A stretch of 64,000 nucleotides of DNA from CAVPJW01 sp963705525 (GTDB lineage: Bacteria > Acidobacteriota > Vicinamibacteria > Vicinamibacterales > CAVPJW01): contig CAVPJW010000002.1 of the NCBI GenBank assembly GCA_963705525.1, forward strand, positions 310,001 to 374,000, in the 5' to 3' direction. Each line of letters opens with the position of its first letter. Positions within the stretch are counted from its first letter, which is position 1. Both the position numbers and the translations under genes were made by a program. The notes under the pieces were generated by a model. It searched no databases. It saw only the letters and a program-made list of their open reading frames with translations, and was not told the DNA's origin. Below, in pieces: positions 7,958 to 17,600 of this stretch.

Positions 7958-9151
7958 TCAGTGATTGGCTGCCAGAGGACGGACCCGCGCTTTGAGCTCT
8001 CTCAGAAACGCATCCGGTTTCATGAACACGGCGAAATGTCCACCGCCCTCGATCGCGACAAACTCTTTGCGCGGCGCGCGAATGGACTCGATGAATGCTC
8101 TGGCGAGGCTCGTGGGCGTCGTGTTGTCCTCCGCACCCTGGATCACGAAGACCGGCAATGCGAAGTCGCCGCTGAGCGTCTTGGGGTCGAGCGCGCTCGT
8201 CTGCGGGACCAGGCGGTCGGCACTCACACCCTGCCCGTCGAGCCAGTCGTGGACGTCGCGTATCGAGTAGCCCGGCGCGCTGAGCGCGAGACCGAACATC
8301 GACGAAATGAAGAAGTCCGCACCTTCGAACAGATTCGCCCACCGGCGCTGGACGCCGTAGCCCCGGCCATCCGTGTACGGGGGAGGACCCACCTCCGTCA
8401 ATTCTCGAACCGCGCGCGCGTCTCCGACCTTATTGGCTTTCTTGAGGAGCTCCTCGTAGGCGACGGCATAGTTCCTCGGCGGATCCGCGACTTGGCCCGT
8501 GCCGACGAAGGCGTAAAAGAGGTCGGGCCGCGCCTTCGCCATCAAGACCCCGAGGATGGATCCAAACGAGTGGCCGAGCAGGACGATTTTGTCCTTGCCC
8601 AGCGACTTGCGCAGCAGCTCCGTCAGCTCGATGCCATCCTGCGTCATGCGATCGAGCGTGATTGTCGGCGCGATCGACGGTCCGCTTTTGCCGAACGTCC
8701 TGCCGGCACCGCGCTGGTCCCATTGGACGACGGTGAAGTCCCTGAGCCACGACCGGAACCCGGCATACCCCCACGGGTTGGTCGCATCACCGGGTCCGCC
8801 GTGCAGCACGAGCAGCACCGGGTTCTTCCGGTTCTCGCCGCGGATCGTGATCCACTGTTCGATGCCGCCGATCGTGACGTATTTGGCCTCATCGATGCTC
8901 TCCGGGCCGGTGACGGCGTAGTCGCGCGCGTTGCGACTCCGCAGGAAGCCCATGATGGCGTCGAGCTTCGTCCACTCACTTGTGTCGGTCGAGGTTTGGC
9001 TGTCCGCGCTTTGACCCGAAGGTCTTGCGACAGTGAGCAGGCAGACCAGAACGGCGATCGCCCGACACCGCCTTCGTGTCGTTCGTACATCACGTTCCAA
9101 CCGTCTCGATGACTGCGATGTAACCAAGCGATGAGGGATAACGCTGGGCAT
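7958..9151 (-). CDS. Exported alpha/beta hydrolase, prolyl aminopeptidase-like (397 aa)
   Basis: An N-terminal basic region and hydrophobic segment (CRAIAVLVCLLTVARPSG) suggest export. The hydrolase domain shows the oxyanion motif LLVLHGGPGDATNPWGY, the VVQWDQRGAGRTFG strand typical of proline iminopeptidase-like (S33) enzymes, the nucleophile elbow LLGHSFGSILG, a late acid in VIQGAEDNTTP, and the catalytic His in GGGHFAVFMKP. The full triad is present. The ATG at 9151 is chosen; the frame extends to 9205. Substrate unknown: peptidase or esterase activity are both compatible with the family. Confidence 0.85.
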   Translation of the reverse strand: MPSVIPHRLVTSQSSRRLERDVRTTRRRCRAIAVLVCLLTVARPSGQSADSQTSTDTSEWTKLDAIMGFLRSRNARDYAVTGPESIDEAKYVTIGGIEQWITIRGENRKNPVLLVLHGGPGDATNPWGYAGFRSWLRDFTVVQWDQRGAGRTFGKSGPSIAPTITLDRMTQDGIELTELLRKSLGKDKIVLLGHSFGSILGVLMAKARPDLFYAFVGTGQVADPPRNYAVAYEELLKKANKVGDARAVRELTEVGPPPYTDGRGYGVQRRWANLFEGADFFISSMFGLALSAPGYSIRDVHDWLDGQGVSADRLVPQTSALDPKTLSGDFALPVFVIQGAEDNTTPTSLARAFIESIRAPRKEFVAIEGGGHFAVFMKPDAFLRELKARVRPLAANH

Positions 9152-9263
9152 GTGTGCCTTTCGAGCTGGACCGATTCGCGCGCCAGCACAACCTGTTATC
9201 GACAACGTATACGGGAAACGACGAAGGATCCTATCGCAGTGTTCCGTTGGTGGGGAATCGTCG

Positions 9264-9297
9264 AGCCGGCGATCGGGCTTGAACCGATGACCTGTCG
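9264..9297 (-). other. tRNA 3'-half fragment (Thr-like), pseudo-tRNA
   Basis: On the minus strand the segment reads as a T arm with perfect stem ATCGG/CCGAT around the loop TTCAAGC, then the 3' acceptor strand CGCCGGC and discriminator T. The acceptor strand is identical to that of the intact tRNA-Thr at 14003-14078. The T stem differs by compensatory changes, and the 5' half (D arm and 5' acceptor) is missing. A decayed anticodon arm may extend to about 9312. It lies just downstream of the kinase gene stop. Confidence 0.6.
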
Positions 9298-9322
9298 ATC
9301 ACGCGAACCAGAAGAACGGGTT

Positions 9323-11956
9323 CTATCGCTCAAACAAGACGATATCACTGGTCATCTCTTCCTTGCCGATGATCAGGCTCGACCCGTCAGGCGTCCAGGT
9401 GATGCCCCGGACGCGCTCGCGTGCGGAGAGCTTCAGGAGTTGACGCGGAGGTTGATCGCCCTCCGGTTCGACGATCCAGAGAGTCTCGCCAAGCGTCAGG
9501 GATGCGACGGCGGCCAGGCGACGGCCATCTGGCGCCCATGCAAGCGAGCCCCCGCTCACACCGGAACTCAGATGAAATCGTTGATAACGCGGTTGCCCCT
9601 GGCTGTTGACGAACGTGACTTCCGTCAACCCCTCCTGGGCCTCGAGGAGGGCGATGGTATCTTCATTCGGCGACCACGCTGGCACAGAAGCACCGCTCGG
9701 TACGGGGAGCTTTCGCACGCCTTTGCTGGCAACTGACACGACCCAGAGTTCGGGTGACTGTTCACCAGCTACAGCGAAGGCCACCTGCTGTCCGTCGGGT
9801 GACCAAGTCATGGCATCGATCACCGGCGCGCGAATCAGCGGACTCGGCGCGCCGCCCTTAGCGCTCACCGTCCAGACACCTCTCTCGCCGCCCCGATCGG
9901 AGATGAAGGCGACCTGCTTCCCATCAGGAGAAAACACTGGCTTGTCATCCAGGCTTCCTCCTGATGTCAGCGGGCGCCGATCAGTTCCGCTTGGCGACGC
10001 CGTCCAGAGCTGACGATTACCTGACGCAGCGGAGCTGAACACGATCCGATCGCCTTGCGGCGACAGGTTCGGATCCAAGTCGCTGTTGTACCCGTCGGTC
10101 ACTGGCCTCGGGCTCTTGTTGGCATCATCGCCGACCGGAACCGTGACGAGCAGTTGCCGCCGTTCAACAAACGTCGAAACCATGCGGCTGCCATCTGCCG
10201 AAACACGCGGTTCTTCGTAGTTGCCGACGCCCGTCGTCAATCGGATCGGCTCCTCGCCGCGGTCTGGCAGCCCACGCCACCACAAATTGAGATCGGACGT
10301 GAAAGGATTTGCGGCGTAGATCAATCCACGGCCGTCGGGTGTGGGAACCGGGTAGATCGCACGTCGAGCGGTTCGGATAACTGGCTCGACCCCGCCGCCG
10401 CTCGCCGCGACTCGAAATACCTGGGAAGGCTCGGTGTTGTCAGCCGACATGGCTTGAACGAAATAGATGTAGCGTCCGTCGTCCGACCAGGCGGGGTAGT
10501 GAATGTGGACGCCGCGTCGTGGGTTAACGACCACGCGATCGTTCGCTCCGTCGGCGTCCGCCACGATCAAGGTGTCGCCGGCCGTAGCACCGGGACGAAA
10601 GAAGGCGATCTGCTGTGCATTCGGTGACCATCGAAGGGCCGCGGCATTCTGAAGCACGCGCCGCGGGGCTCCCCCGAGCGGCGCAGGAATGAGCCAGACG
10701 TCGGTGCCCGTTCCGGCAGATCGAGCGCGGAACGCGATACTGGTACCATCCGGTGAGATCTCGAGCGAGTTGTTCCCAGGCGGAAGATTCAGACCGCTTA
10801 GCGCTGTCAGATTCGACGCTTCTCCTCCGGCAATGAACTTTACCCAAACGTCGAGGACGCCTCGTCCATCGGCAAGGTACGCGACCCATTTGCCGTCGGG
10901 CGAAAGGGCAGGCCCCGATTCGAGGTAAGGCGTGCTCGTCAACCTGACAACGCGAGAAAACGAAGGAGCGACTGAATCCGGAACCTGTCTCCATGTGACC
11001 ACTCCGAACATCACCAGAGCCAGAAGCATGGCGGCACCTGCGAAGAGCAGCCAAGGACGATGTTTGGGCACCGCGGCTGCCGGTTCCGATTTGCCGTCCT
11101 GAAGCGTTTCGAGCTGAAAGGCCAGGTCTGACACTGATTGGTAGCGTAACGCGGGCGCCTTTTCGAGACAGCGTTGGACGGTGCGTTCCAACATCGGCGG
11201 AATGAACGCGTTGAATGACGAGATCGATGGAGGGTCCTCCTTGAGGATGGCCGTGACGGTATCGACGGGCGTTTCTCGCCGAAATGCGGCCCGACCGGTC
11301 AACATCTCGTACAAAGTGGCTCCGAATGCAAAAATGTCAGTCCGATAGTCGACACCTTCGTCGCGCAACTGTTCCGGCGCCATGTACTCGAGAGTTCCGA
11401 GTGCCAGGCCTTCGCGGGTGAGCCGTGTCGGACTGTCAGCAGAGTTCGTAGAGATCAAATGTGAATGGCCCGCTGGTTCGATGAGCTTCGCAAGGCCGAA
11501 GTCGAGGATCTTCACTTGGCCGTCGGTGGTCACGATGACGTTCTCAGGCTTGAGGTCGCGATGGATGACGCTCTTTGCGTGCGCCGCCGCAAGGCCACGG
11601 GCAATTTGCAGGGCGTAGTCGAGAGCCTTTCGAAGAGGAAGCGGGCCATCCCGAAGAACGTGTCGCAGCGTGGCTCCTTGAAGTAACTCCGCCACTATGT
11701 ACGGTGCGCCATCGTGGGAACCAACGTCATGAACAGCGAGGATGTTGGGATGATTCAGGAGGCCAATCAACCGGACTTCCTGTTCGAAACGGAGCAGAGA
11801 CTCTGGATCTTGAGAGTGGCGAGGAAGAAGGAACTTGATCGCTACGTCGCGGCCGATGCGAGGGTCGTGAGCGCGATAGACCTCGCCCATGCCGCCCGCC
11901 CCGAGCAGAGCGCCGATTTCGTACGGCCCAATTCGCCCGCCTTCCGCGACGGCCAT
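9323..11956 (-). CDS. Transmembrane Ser/Thr protein kinase with TolB-like beta-propeller (877 aa)
   Basis: Hanks-type kinase of the PknB group. The glycine loop GAGGMGEVY lies at residues 19-27, the ATP Lys in DVAIKF (about 41), the catalytic HRDLKPEN at 132-139, DFG at 152-154 and the MAPEQ substrate motif near 192. One TM helix at about 301-322 (WLLFAGAAMLLALVMFGVV) is followed by an extracytoplasmic region of repeated blades such as LSPDGKWVAYLADGRG, FSPDGKQVAFISDRGG and WSPDGQQVAFAVAGE, the TolB/WD40-like propeller usual in acidobacterial receptor kinases. It probably senses an envelope signal through the propeller. It is divergent from the secreted esterase gene; no partner phosphatase is adjacent. 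Confidence 0.95.
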   Translation of the reverse strand: MAVAEGGRIGPYEIGALLGAGGMGEVYRAHDPRIGRDVAIKFLLPRHSQDPESLLRFEQEVRLIGLLNHPNILAVHDVGSHDGAPYIVAELLQGATLRHVLRDGPLPLRKALDYALQIARGLAAAHAKSVIHRDLKPENVIVTTDGQVKILDFGLAKLIEPAGHSHLISTNSADSPTRLTREGLALGTLEYMAPEQLRDEGVDYRTDIFAFGATLYEMLTGRAAFRRETPVDTVTAILKEDPPSISSFNAFIPPMLERTVQRCLEKAPALRYQSVSDLAFQLETLQDGKSEPAAAVPKHRPWLLFAGAAMLLALVMFGVVTWRQVPDSVAPSFSRVVRLTSTPYLESGPALSPDGKWVAYLADGRGVLDVWVKFIAGGEASNLTALSGLNLPPGNNSLEISPDGTSIAFRARSAGTGTDVWLIPAPLGGAPRRVLQNAAALRWSPNAQQIAFFRPGATAGDTLIVADADGANDRVVVNPRRGVHIHYPAWSDDGRYIYFVQAMSADNTEPSQVFRVAASGGGVEPVIRTARRAIYPVPTPDGRGLIYAANPFTSDLNLWWRGLPDRGEEPIRLTTGVGNYEEPRVSADGSRMVSTFVERRQLLVTVPVGDDANKSPRPVTDGYNSDLDPNLSPQGDRIVFSSAASGNRQLWTASPSGTDRRPLTSGGSLDDKPVFSPDGKQVAFISDRGGERGVWTVSAKGGAPSPLIRAPVIDAMTWSPDGQQVAFAVAGEQSPELWVVSVASKGVRKLPVPSGASVPAWSPNEDTIALLEAQEGLTEVTFVNSQGQPRYQRFHLSSGVSGGSLAWAPDGRRLAAVASLTLGETLWIVEPEGDQPPRQLLKLSARERVRGITWTPDGSSLIIGKEEMTSDIVLFER

Positions 11957-12192
11957 CGGAGACCGACTCTAACCCAGTCGGAGCAACGAGAAAGAGTGGT
12001 GAGGGCGATAGCTCCGAGCCACCAGCTTCCGACCGTGGATGCCACCACGATTGTTGGCAATCGAGCGGTGCATCCCTAGACGCTCTTCATCTGAGGTGAA
12101 GACGCTCGCGTCCGCTTCGACGCCGTCGCACGGCTCGTCTGGTCACGATACCTCCTCCACTGGTAACCTACGGGCCGCTGGAGGATCCATCC

Positions 12193-13938
12193 ATGAGGCT
12201 CGTCAGCTGGCCACTGCTCGCGGTCATCTTACTGGCAGCGCCGCCCGCTGGCTCGATCGTGACATCCGCCCGGCAGGATCAACCGGGCGCATCCGCGGGG
12301 ACAGAACTCCGGTTCGAGGTCACCTACCCATCGTCGCTCGACCCGGGTCCGGTGACCGGCCGGCTGTTCGTGGCGCTGGCGCCAACGGCCGAGCCCGAGC
12401 CGCGCATCGCGGCGTACAACTCCGCCCGTCAGCGCGACGGGCGCGTACCGTTCTTCGCCGCCGATGTCGACAAGCTCCGAGCGGGCGCGACGGCCGTCAT
12501 CAATCAGGAATCGATCGGCTTCCCATATCGCAGCCTGCGCGAGCTTCCACCGGGCGACTACTACGTCCAGGCGCTGCTCAACGTCTACACCGAGTTCCAT
12601 CGCGCCGACGGCCACACGATCCGGGCGCACATGGATCAATGGGAAGGACAGAGATGGGCCTTCTCACCCGGCAACCTCCAGAGCGAGCCCGTGCAGGTTC
12701 ACGTCGATCCCGGGAAGCCCACCGTTGTGAAGCTGGCGCTCTCGAAGATCATTCCGCCGATCGAAGTTCCACCCGACACTGCGTGGGTGAAGCGCGTCAG
12801 AATCCCGAGCAAGATTCTGTCGGACTTCTGGGGACATCCTTTCTCCCTCGGCGCCACCGTTCTCCTCCCCAAGGGTTACGATGACAGCCCCGGCGTCCGA
12901 TATCCGGTCGTCTTCGTGCAAGGCCACTTCAGCCTCGATGCGCCGTTCGGTTTCGTGACCGAACCGCCGCAAGCAGGCCCCGTGCTCTTCGCCCAGATGC
13001 TCCGGGAGGCTGGAGGGCGGCGCGAGTCGGGCTATGAGTTCTATCAGGCGTGGAACTCCGACTCGATCCCTCGCGTGATCCTGGTCACCCTTCAGCATCC
13101 GACGCCTTATTTCGACGACTCGTACGGCGTCAACTCGGCCAACAACGGGCCGTACGGTGATGCGATCCATCAGGAGCTCATCCCGCACCTCGAGCAGCGG
13201 TTTCGGATGATCGGCAAGCCCTACGCTCGGGTGCTCACGGGAGGGTCAACCGGCGGTTGGATATCGCTGGCGCTCCAGGTGCATTACCCCGACTTCTACG
13301 GAGGCACCTGGACGCTCTTTCCGGATCCGGTGGACTTCAGGCGATATCAGCTCATCAACATCTACGAGGACGAGAACGCCTTCGTCGTGCCGAACTCCCC
13401 TCACGGTGCGCCTGAGCGCCCGTTCCAGATGACGCCCGAGGGTCAGCCGGTCGCCAATGTTCGCGAGCTGAGCCGAATGGAACACGCGCAGGGCACACGT
13501 GGGCGCTCGGCGGGTCAGATCGGCATCTGGAACGCGACCTACGGACCCGTTGGCAAGGACGGGTATCCACGGCCGCTCTGGGATCATCTCACCGGCAAGA
13601 TCGATCGTGAGGTCGCCACGTACATGCGCGATCATGGGTACGACCTCGGCCAGTACCTGCAACGGAACTGGGCGACCATCGGCCGGAAGCTGGTCGGCAA
13701 GCTTCGCGTTTACACGGGTGACATGGACCACTTCTATCTGGCACCGTCTGTGTACCTGCTCGAGGATTTCCTGGAGACCACGAAGGATCCGTACTATGGC
13801 GGGCAGTTCGTCTATGGGCGGCCGAAGAAGGGGCACGGCTGGCAACCGATGACCAACGCTGAGCTGATCAAGATGATGGCGGATCAGATCAAGCGGAACG
13901 CTCCCGCCGGCGATGAAAGCGGCGGGTGGTGGAGGTAG
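12193..13938 (+). CDS. Secreted esterase-like alpha/beta hydrolase (581 aa)
   Basis: Signal peptide MRLVSWPLLAVILLAAPPAG; GGAGGA lies 7 nt upstream of the ATG. An N-terminal beta-rich domain (residues 35-180) with Ig-like character precedes a hydrolase domain of the esterase D/enterochelin-esterase type. That domain has LLPKGYDDSPGVRYPVVFVQGH, VILVTLQHPTPYFDDSY, the nucleophile elbow RVLTGGSTGGWISLALQ (Ser in GGSTGG), an acid region TGDMDHFYLAPS and a late His (KKGHGWQPM). Such proteins hydrolyse carbohydrate esters or siderophore esters; the actual substrate cannot be told. No TonB receptor or glycoside hydrolase lies nearby. Confidence 0.8.
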   Translation: MRLVSWPLLAVILLAAPPAGSIVTSARQDQPGASAGTELRFEVTYPSSLDPGPVTGRLFVALAPTAEPEPRIAAYNSARQRDGRVPFFAADVDKLRAGATAVINQESIGFPYRSLRELPPGDYYVQALLNVYTEFHRADGHTIRAHMDQWEGQRWAFSPGNLQSEPVQVHVDPGKPTVVKLALSKIIPPIEVPPDTAWVKRVRIPSKILSDFWGHPFSLGATVLLPKGYDDSPGVRYPVVFVQGHFSLDAPFGFVTEPPQAGPVLFAQMLREAGGRRESGYEFYQAWNSDSIPRVILVTLQHPTPYFDDSYGVNSANNGPYGDAIHQELIPHLEQRFRMIGKPYARVLTGGSTGGWISLALQVHYPDFYGGTWTLFPDPVDFRRYQLINIYEDENAFVVPNSPHGAPERPFQMTPEGQPVANVRELSRMEHAQGTRGRSAGQIGIWNATYGPVGKDGYPRPLWDHLTGKIDREVATYMRDHGYDLGQYLQRNWATIGRKLVGKLRVYTGDMDHFYLAPSVYLLEDFLETTKDPYYGGQFVYGRPKKGHGWQPMTNAELIKMMADQIKRNAPAGDESGGWWR

Positions 13939-14002
13939 ATCTAAGGCAGCCCGCTCATTGCCGGCATCGGTCAATCAGAGACTGGGACGATCGAATGCAG
14001 AG

Positions 14003-14078
14003 TGGAGCCGGCGCGCGGACTTGAACCGCGGACCTGCTGATTACGAATCAGCTGCTCTACCAACTGAGCTACGCCGGC
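14003..14078 (-). tRNA. tRNA-Thr (anticodon CGT)
   Basis: A full cloverleaf reads on the minus strand. The acceptor GCCGGCG pairs with CGCCGGC. The D arm contains AGCTCAGTTGGTAGAGC. The anticodon stem GCTGA/TCAGC encloses the loop TTCGTAA with anticodon CGT (Thr, reads ACG). The T arm is CGCGG-TTCAAGT-CCGCG, the discriminator T, and the 3' CCA is encoded (14003-14005). A possible promoter -10 (TACAAT on the minus strand, near 14132-14137) lies about 55 bp upstream. Confidence 0.97.
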
Positions 14079-14159
14079 ATCGGGCGGGAAAAGCACGCGG
14101 CACGACCCGTCACGGCCCGCACAGCGCGAACATTAATTGTAGCACGCGCCACCCGGGAC

Positions 14160-14177
14160 CCAGGGCTGAAGGCCTGG
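14160..14177. terminator. Short imperfect palindrome after the AhpD-like gene
   Basis: CCAGG (14160-14164) and CCTGG (14173-14177) flank GCTGAAGG, giving a small hairpin directly at the 3' end of the AhpD-like gene, upstream of the tRNA. It shares a GCTGAAG/CTTCAGC core with the palindrome at 46752-46773 and may be a weak terminator or a member of a dispersed palindromic repeat. Confidence 0.3.
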
Positions 14178-14561
14178 CTACTTGAACCTCTCATCCACCT
14201 CCACCCGATATCCCGCCGCCAGCCGATTGGTCTCGTTCGCCATGCCGACGACGGCCATGAGCTCGCCGAACATCGCGTCGGTCAGGCCAGCCTTGCGCGC
14301 GGCGGCCGCGTGCGACGCGATGCAGTACTCGCAGCCGTTGGTCGTGCTGACGGCGAGATAGACCATCTCTTTGGTCACCGCGTCGAGCGCGCCAGGGGCC
14401 ATCACTTCCTTGACGCTTTCCCAAGTGCGACGGAGCGTGGCGGGATGATGCGCGGCGACCTTCCAGAAGTTGTTCACCCAGTCGGTGCGGCGGGTCGCCA
14501 TGATGTCGTCGTAGATCGTCCGGACTTCAGGTGTTGCGTCCTCGTATTCGATCGGTTTCAT
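14178..14561 (-). CDS. AhpD-like carboxymuconolactone decarboxylase-family protein (127 aa)
   Basis: All-helical AhpD/CMD fold. The active-site signature TTNGCEYCIASHAAAARKAG contains the CxxC pair and the downstream His used for peroxidase/disulfide chemistry in alkylhydroperoxidase D. The C-terminal helix is typical (FGELMAVVGMANETNRLAAG). The length fits single-domain relatives. It is divergent from the 1277-residue kinase and is probably a small redox or peroxide-protection enzyme, since the CxxC-H arrangement is retained; the physiological partner is unknown. Confidence 0.88.
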   Translation of the reverse strand: MKPIEYEDATPEVRTIYDDIMATRRTDWVNNFWKVAAHHPATLRRTWESVKEVMAPGALDAVTKEMVYLAVSTTNGCEYCIASHAAAARKAGLTDAMFGELMAVVGMANETNRLAAGYRVEVDERFK

Positions 14562-14630
14562 TCGCGGCGACTCCTCCCCGGTGACGAAGGGTTAACTGGC
14601 AGGAGGCGCTGGGCTTCCGTCCACCGCCTT

Positions 14631-14659
14631 TTGCGTGAGATCCTGCGATGCGGCATAAT
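14631..14659 (+). promoter_or_regulatory. Putative sigma-70-type promoter for the kinase/TPR gene
   Basis: TTGCGT (14631-14636), a 17-bp spacer, and CATAAT (14654-14659) lie 18 bp before the ATG at 14678. The predicted transcript would have a leader of only about 12 nt without a clear Shine-Dalgarno sequence, i.e. a near-leaderless message. Confidence 0.4.
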
Positions 14660-14677
14660 AGCTGGCTGTAACTCAAC

Positions 14678-17600
14678 ATGTTGTGTCCACACTGCGGCGG
14701 GGAGACGCCCGCGGGTCGTGGTGTATGCACGAGCTGCCACAAGCCGCTCTCGGCCACGCCGACCGTGGCCGCGGGAGTGCTGACTCCACTTCCCGAACAC
14801 CCGGCCGAGGATTCTCCCACGATTCTTCCTCCGCCGCCGTCGTCGCCCGCCGATCCCGAAGACGAGGTCACGAGGTTCGGTTCCCCCACGCCCTCTGGCG
14901 GCGCGCCGACTCCGCCGCCGACTCCATCTGAGGATGAGGATCCCGACGCGACGAGAGTGGCCAGCGGGCCTCCGTCGACCGGCACGCCTCGGCCCCGGAC
15001 CGGGCCATCGTCGGGAGCCGGCGGCACGACCGGGAGCCGACCGGCCGCGACTGGTCCGCTTTCCCCGGGGCAGGACTTCGGGAACCGGTATCACATTATT
15101 CGCGTTCTCGGCGTGGGCGGGATGGGCGCCGTGTACCAAGCGTGGGATCAGGCGCTCGAAGTCGCTGTGGCTGTGAAGGTCGTGCGCACCGAGACGACCG
15201 ACGATCCGATCGTCGCCCGCGATCTCGAACGGCGTTTCAAGCGGGAGCTCCTGCTCGCCCGTCAAGTCACGCATCGTAACGTCGTCCGCATCCACGATCT
15301 CGGCGAGATCGACGGCATCAAGTACATCACGATGCCGTACATCCAGGGCGTCGATCTGGCGACGCTCCTGAAGCGGGATGGCAAGCTACCCGTCAATCGC
15401 GCGCTGCGCATCGCTCGCCAGGTCGCCTCCGGCTTGGCCGCTGCCCACCAGGCGGGCGTGATCCACCGCGATCTCAAGCCCGCCAACATCATGATCGACG
15501 GCGAGGACAACGCCGTCATCATGGATTTTGGCATCGCCCGGTCGGCTGCCGGGACCGGGCCGGGCCTGACCGTCGCCGGCGCCGTGGTCGGGACGGTGGA
15601 GTACATGGCGCCTGAGCAGGCCAAAGGCGAAGAGGTCGATCAGCGAGCCGATATCTACGCATTCGGTCTGATCTTCTACGACATGCTCGTGCGGCGACGC
15701 CAGGCGACAGGCGGTGAGAGCGCCGTCGCCGAGCTGATGTCGCGCATGCAACAAGCACCCCCGGCGCCGCGCTCGCTCGATCCGAATGTGCCGGAGGCTG
15801 TCGATCAGATCATCTCGATGTGCATGCAGCCGAACGCGGCGGTGCGCTTCCAGAAGTCCACGGACCTCGCGGCGGCGCTCGACAGCCTCGATGCCGAAGG
15901 CCATCCAGGCGGCACGGGAGTCCGGACACAAACGGCGTTCACCATCGGGATTCCCGCGCCGACCACGACGACCGCGCCGACGGTGGCGATGCCGGCTCCG
16001 GTCGCGCGGAAGAACCGGCTGCCTTGGATGGCCGCGCTGGCAGCGGGTGTGTTGCTCCTGGCGGCGGGCGGTTACGTCTTCCGCGGGTCGCTGCCGTTCG
16101 GGTCGTCCAAGAAAGTGGCCGTGGCGGGCCAGGCGGTTTCGCTCGCCATCCTCCCGTTCCGCAACGCCTCGGGTGATCCTTCACTCGACTATCTTGGACC
16201 CAGCCTGGGCGAGATGCTGCGGTCGGAAGTGGGGCAATCGCAGTACCTCCGGGCGGTCTCGTCCGACCGGTTGAACCAGGTGATGCAGGACCTCCAGATC
16301 TCGCAGAACACGATCTTCGATCCGGCCACGCTGCGGAAGCTCGCGGAATTCACGAGCGCCCAGAGCATCATGTGGGGTCAGTTCGTGAGATTCGGCAGCG
16401 AAATCCGCATCGATGCCACGCTCGAGGATCTCAAAGGGCAGCGCGCCGTTCCCTTGAAGGCGCAAGCGGCAAACCAGGGCGCGCTGCTCGGCGCCGTCGG
16501 CCAGCTCGCCCGTTCCGTGCGTGAGACGCTCGCGTCGTCGCCCGACGTGCTGAAGGAGCTGGAAGGGAAGTCGCTCAAACCCTCGACGCAGTCCTTTGAC
16601 GCGCTGCGGTTCTACAACGAAGGCCTTCAGCTCGTGAGGCTTGGCCAGCAGACCGAGGCGCTGGCTCGGTTCACGGCGGCGATCAAGGCCGACGACAACT
16701 TCGCGCTGGCGCACTCGAGACTCGCGCAGACTTACGCGACCCTTGGGTACGACAGCGATGCCCAACGCTCGTCCCGCAGGGCCGTCGAGCTCGCCGAAGC
16801 CCTTCCTGCCCACGAGAAATATCTCATCCAGGCGAATCACGCGATGATTCAGAAGGACCAGAAAAAGGCTGTCGAGTCCTACCTGAATCTCGTCAAGGCA
16901 TCGCCTGATGACGCGGACGTCCGTTTCTCTCTGGCGAAGCTCTACGAGGACACCGGGTCGTTCGATGCCGCCCGAGAGCACTATGCCGAGGTCCTCAAGC
17001 GAGATCCCAGTTCCTTCAGCGCGCTCTTTGCGCTCGGCCGTGTAGAGATTCAGCGCGATAACGCACAGGGCAGTCTGGAATACCTGAACCGCGCGCTCAG
17101 CCTCTCGATCCAGCTGGGGAATGACGAGGGCAAAGGGAACATCCTCGGAACAATCGGCCTCGCATACCGCATGTTGAACAAGCCCGACGACGCGCTGCGG
17201 TACTACCGCGAGTCATTGGACATCAAGCGGAAGCGGGGTGAGAAGCTCGGGATTGCGGAGACGCTCGGAGAGATTGCGTTGATGCAGGACCGACTCGGAA
17301 AGGCCGACGAGGCGCTTCGGAACCATCAGGAGGCGCTGCAGATCCTCCGCGACATCGGAAACCGGCAGGGCCTCGCCAATGGACTGATCGATCTCGGCGC
17401 GTTCTATGCCGGCCGAGCCAAGCTGGACGAGGCGCTGCAGCTTTTCAAGGAAGCCCTCCAGATACAACGCGAAGTCGGCAACCAGAACTACGAAGCGCTG
17501 AGCCTCAACAACATCGGTGGCATCTACCTGATGAAGGGGCAGTATCAGGATGCGCTGACGTACTTTGACCGCGCGCTGCCGCTCCGCGAAAAACTGAACG

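Noticed and set aside
7943..9112. Long plus-strand open frame antisense to the alpha/beta hydrolase gene
   Set aside because: The minus strand has a complete hydrolase with triad and signal-like segment; the plus frame gives an Arg/Asp-rich protein without motifs.
9240..9312. Complete functional tRNA gene
   Set aside because: Only the T arm and 3' acceptor strand are convincing; no D arm or 5' acceptor strand can be found before the kinase stop codon.
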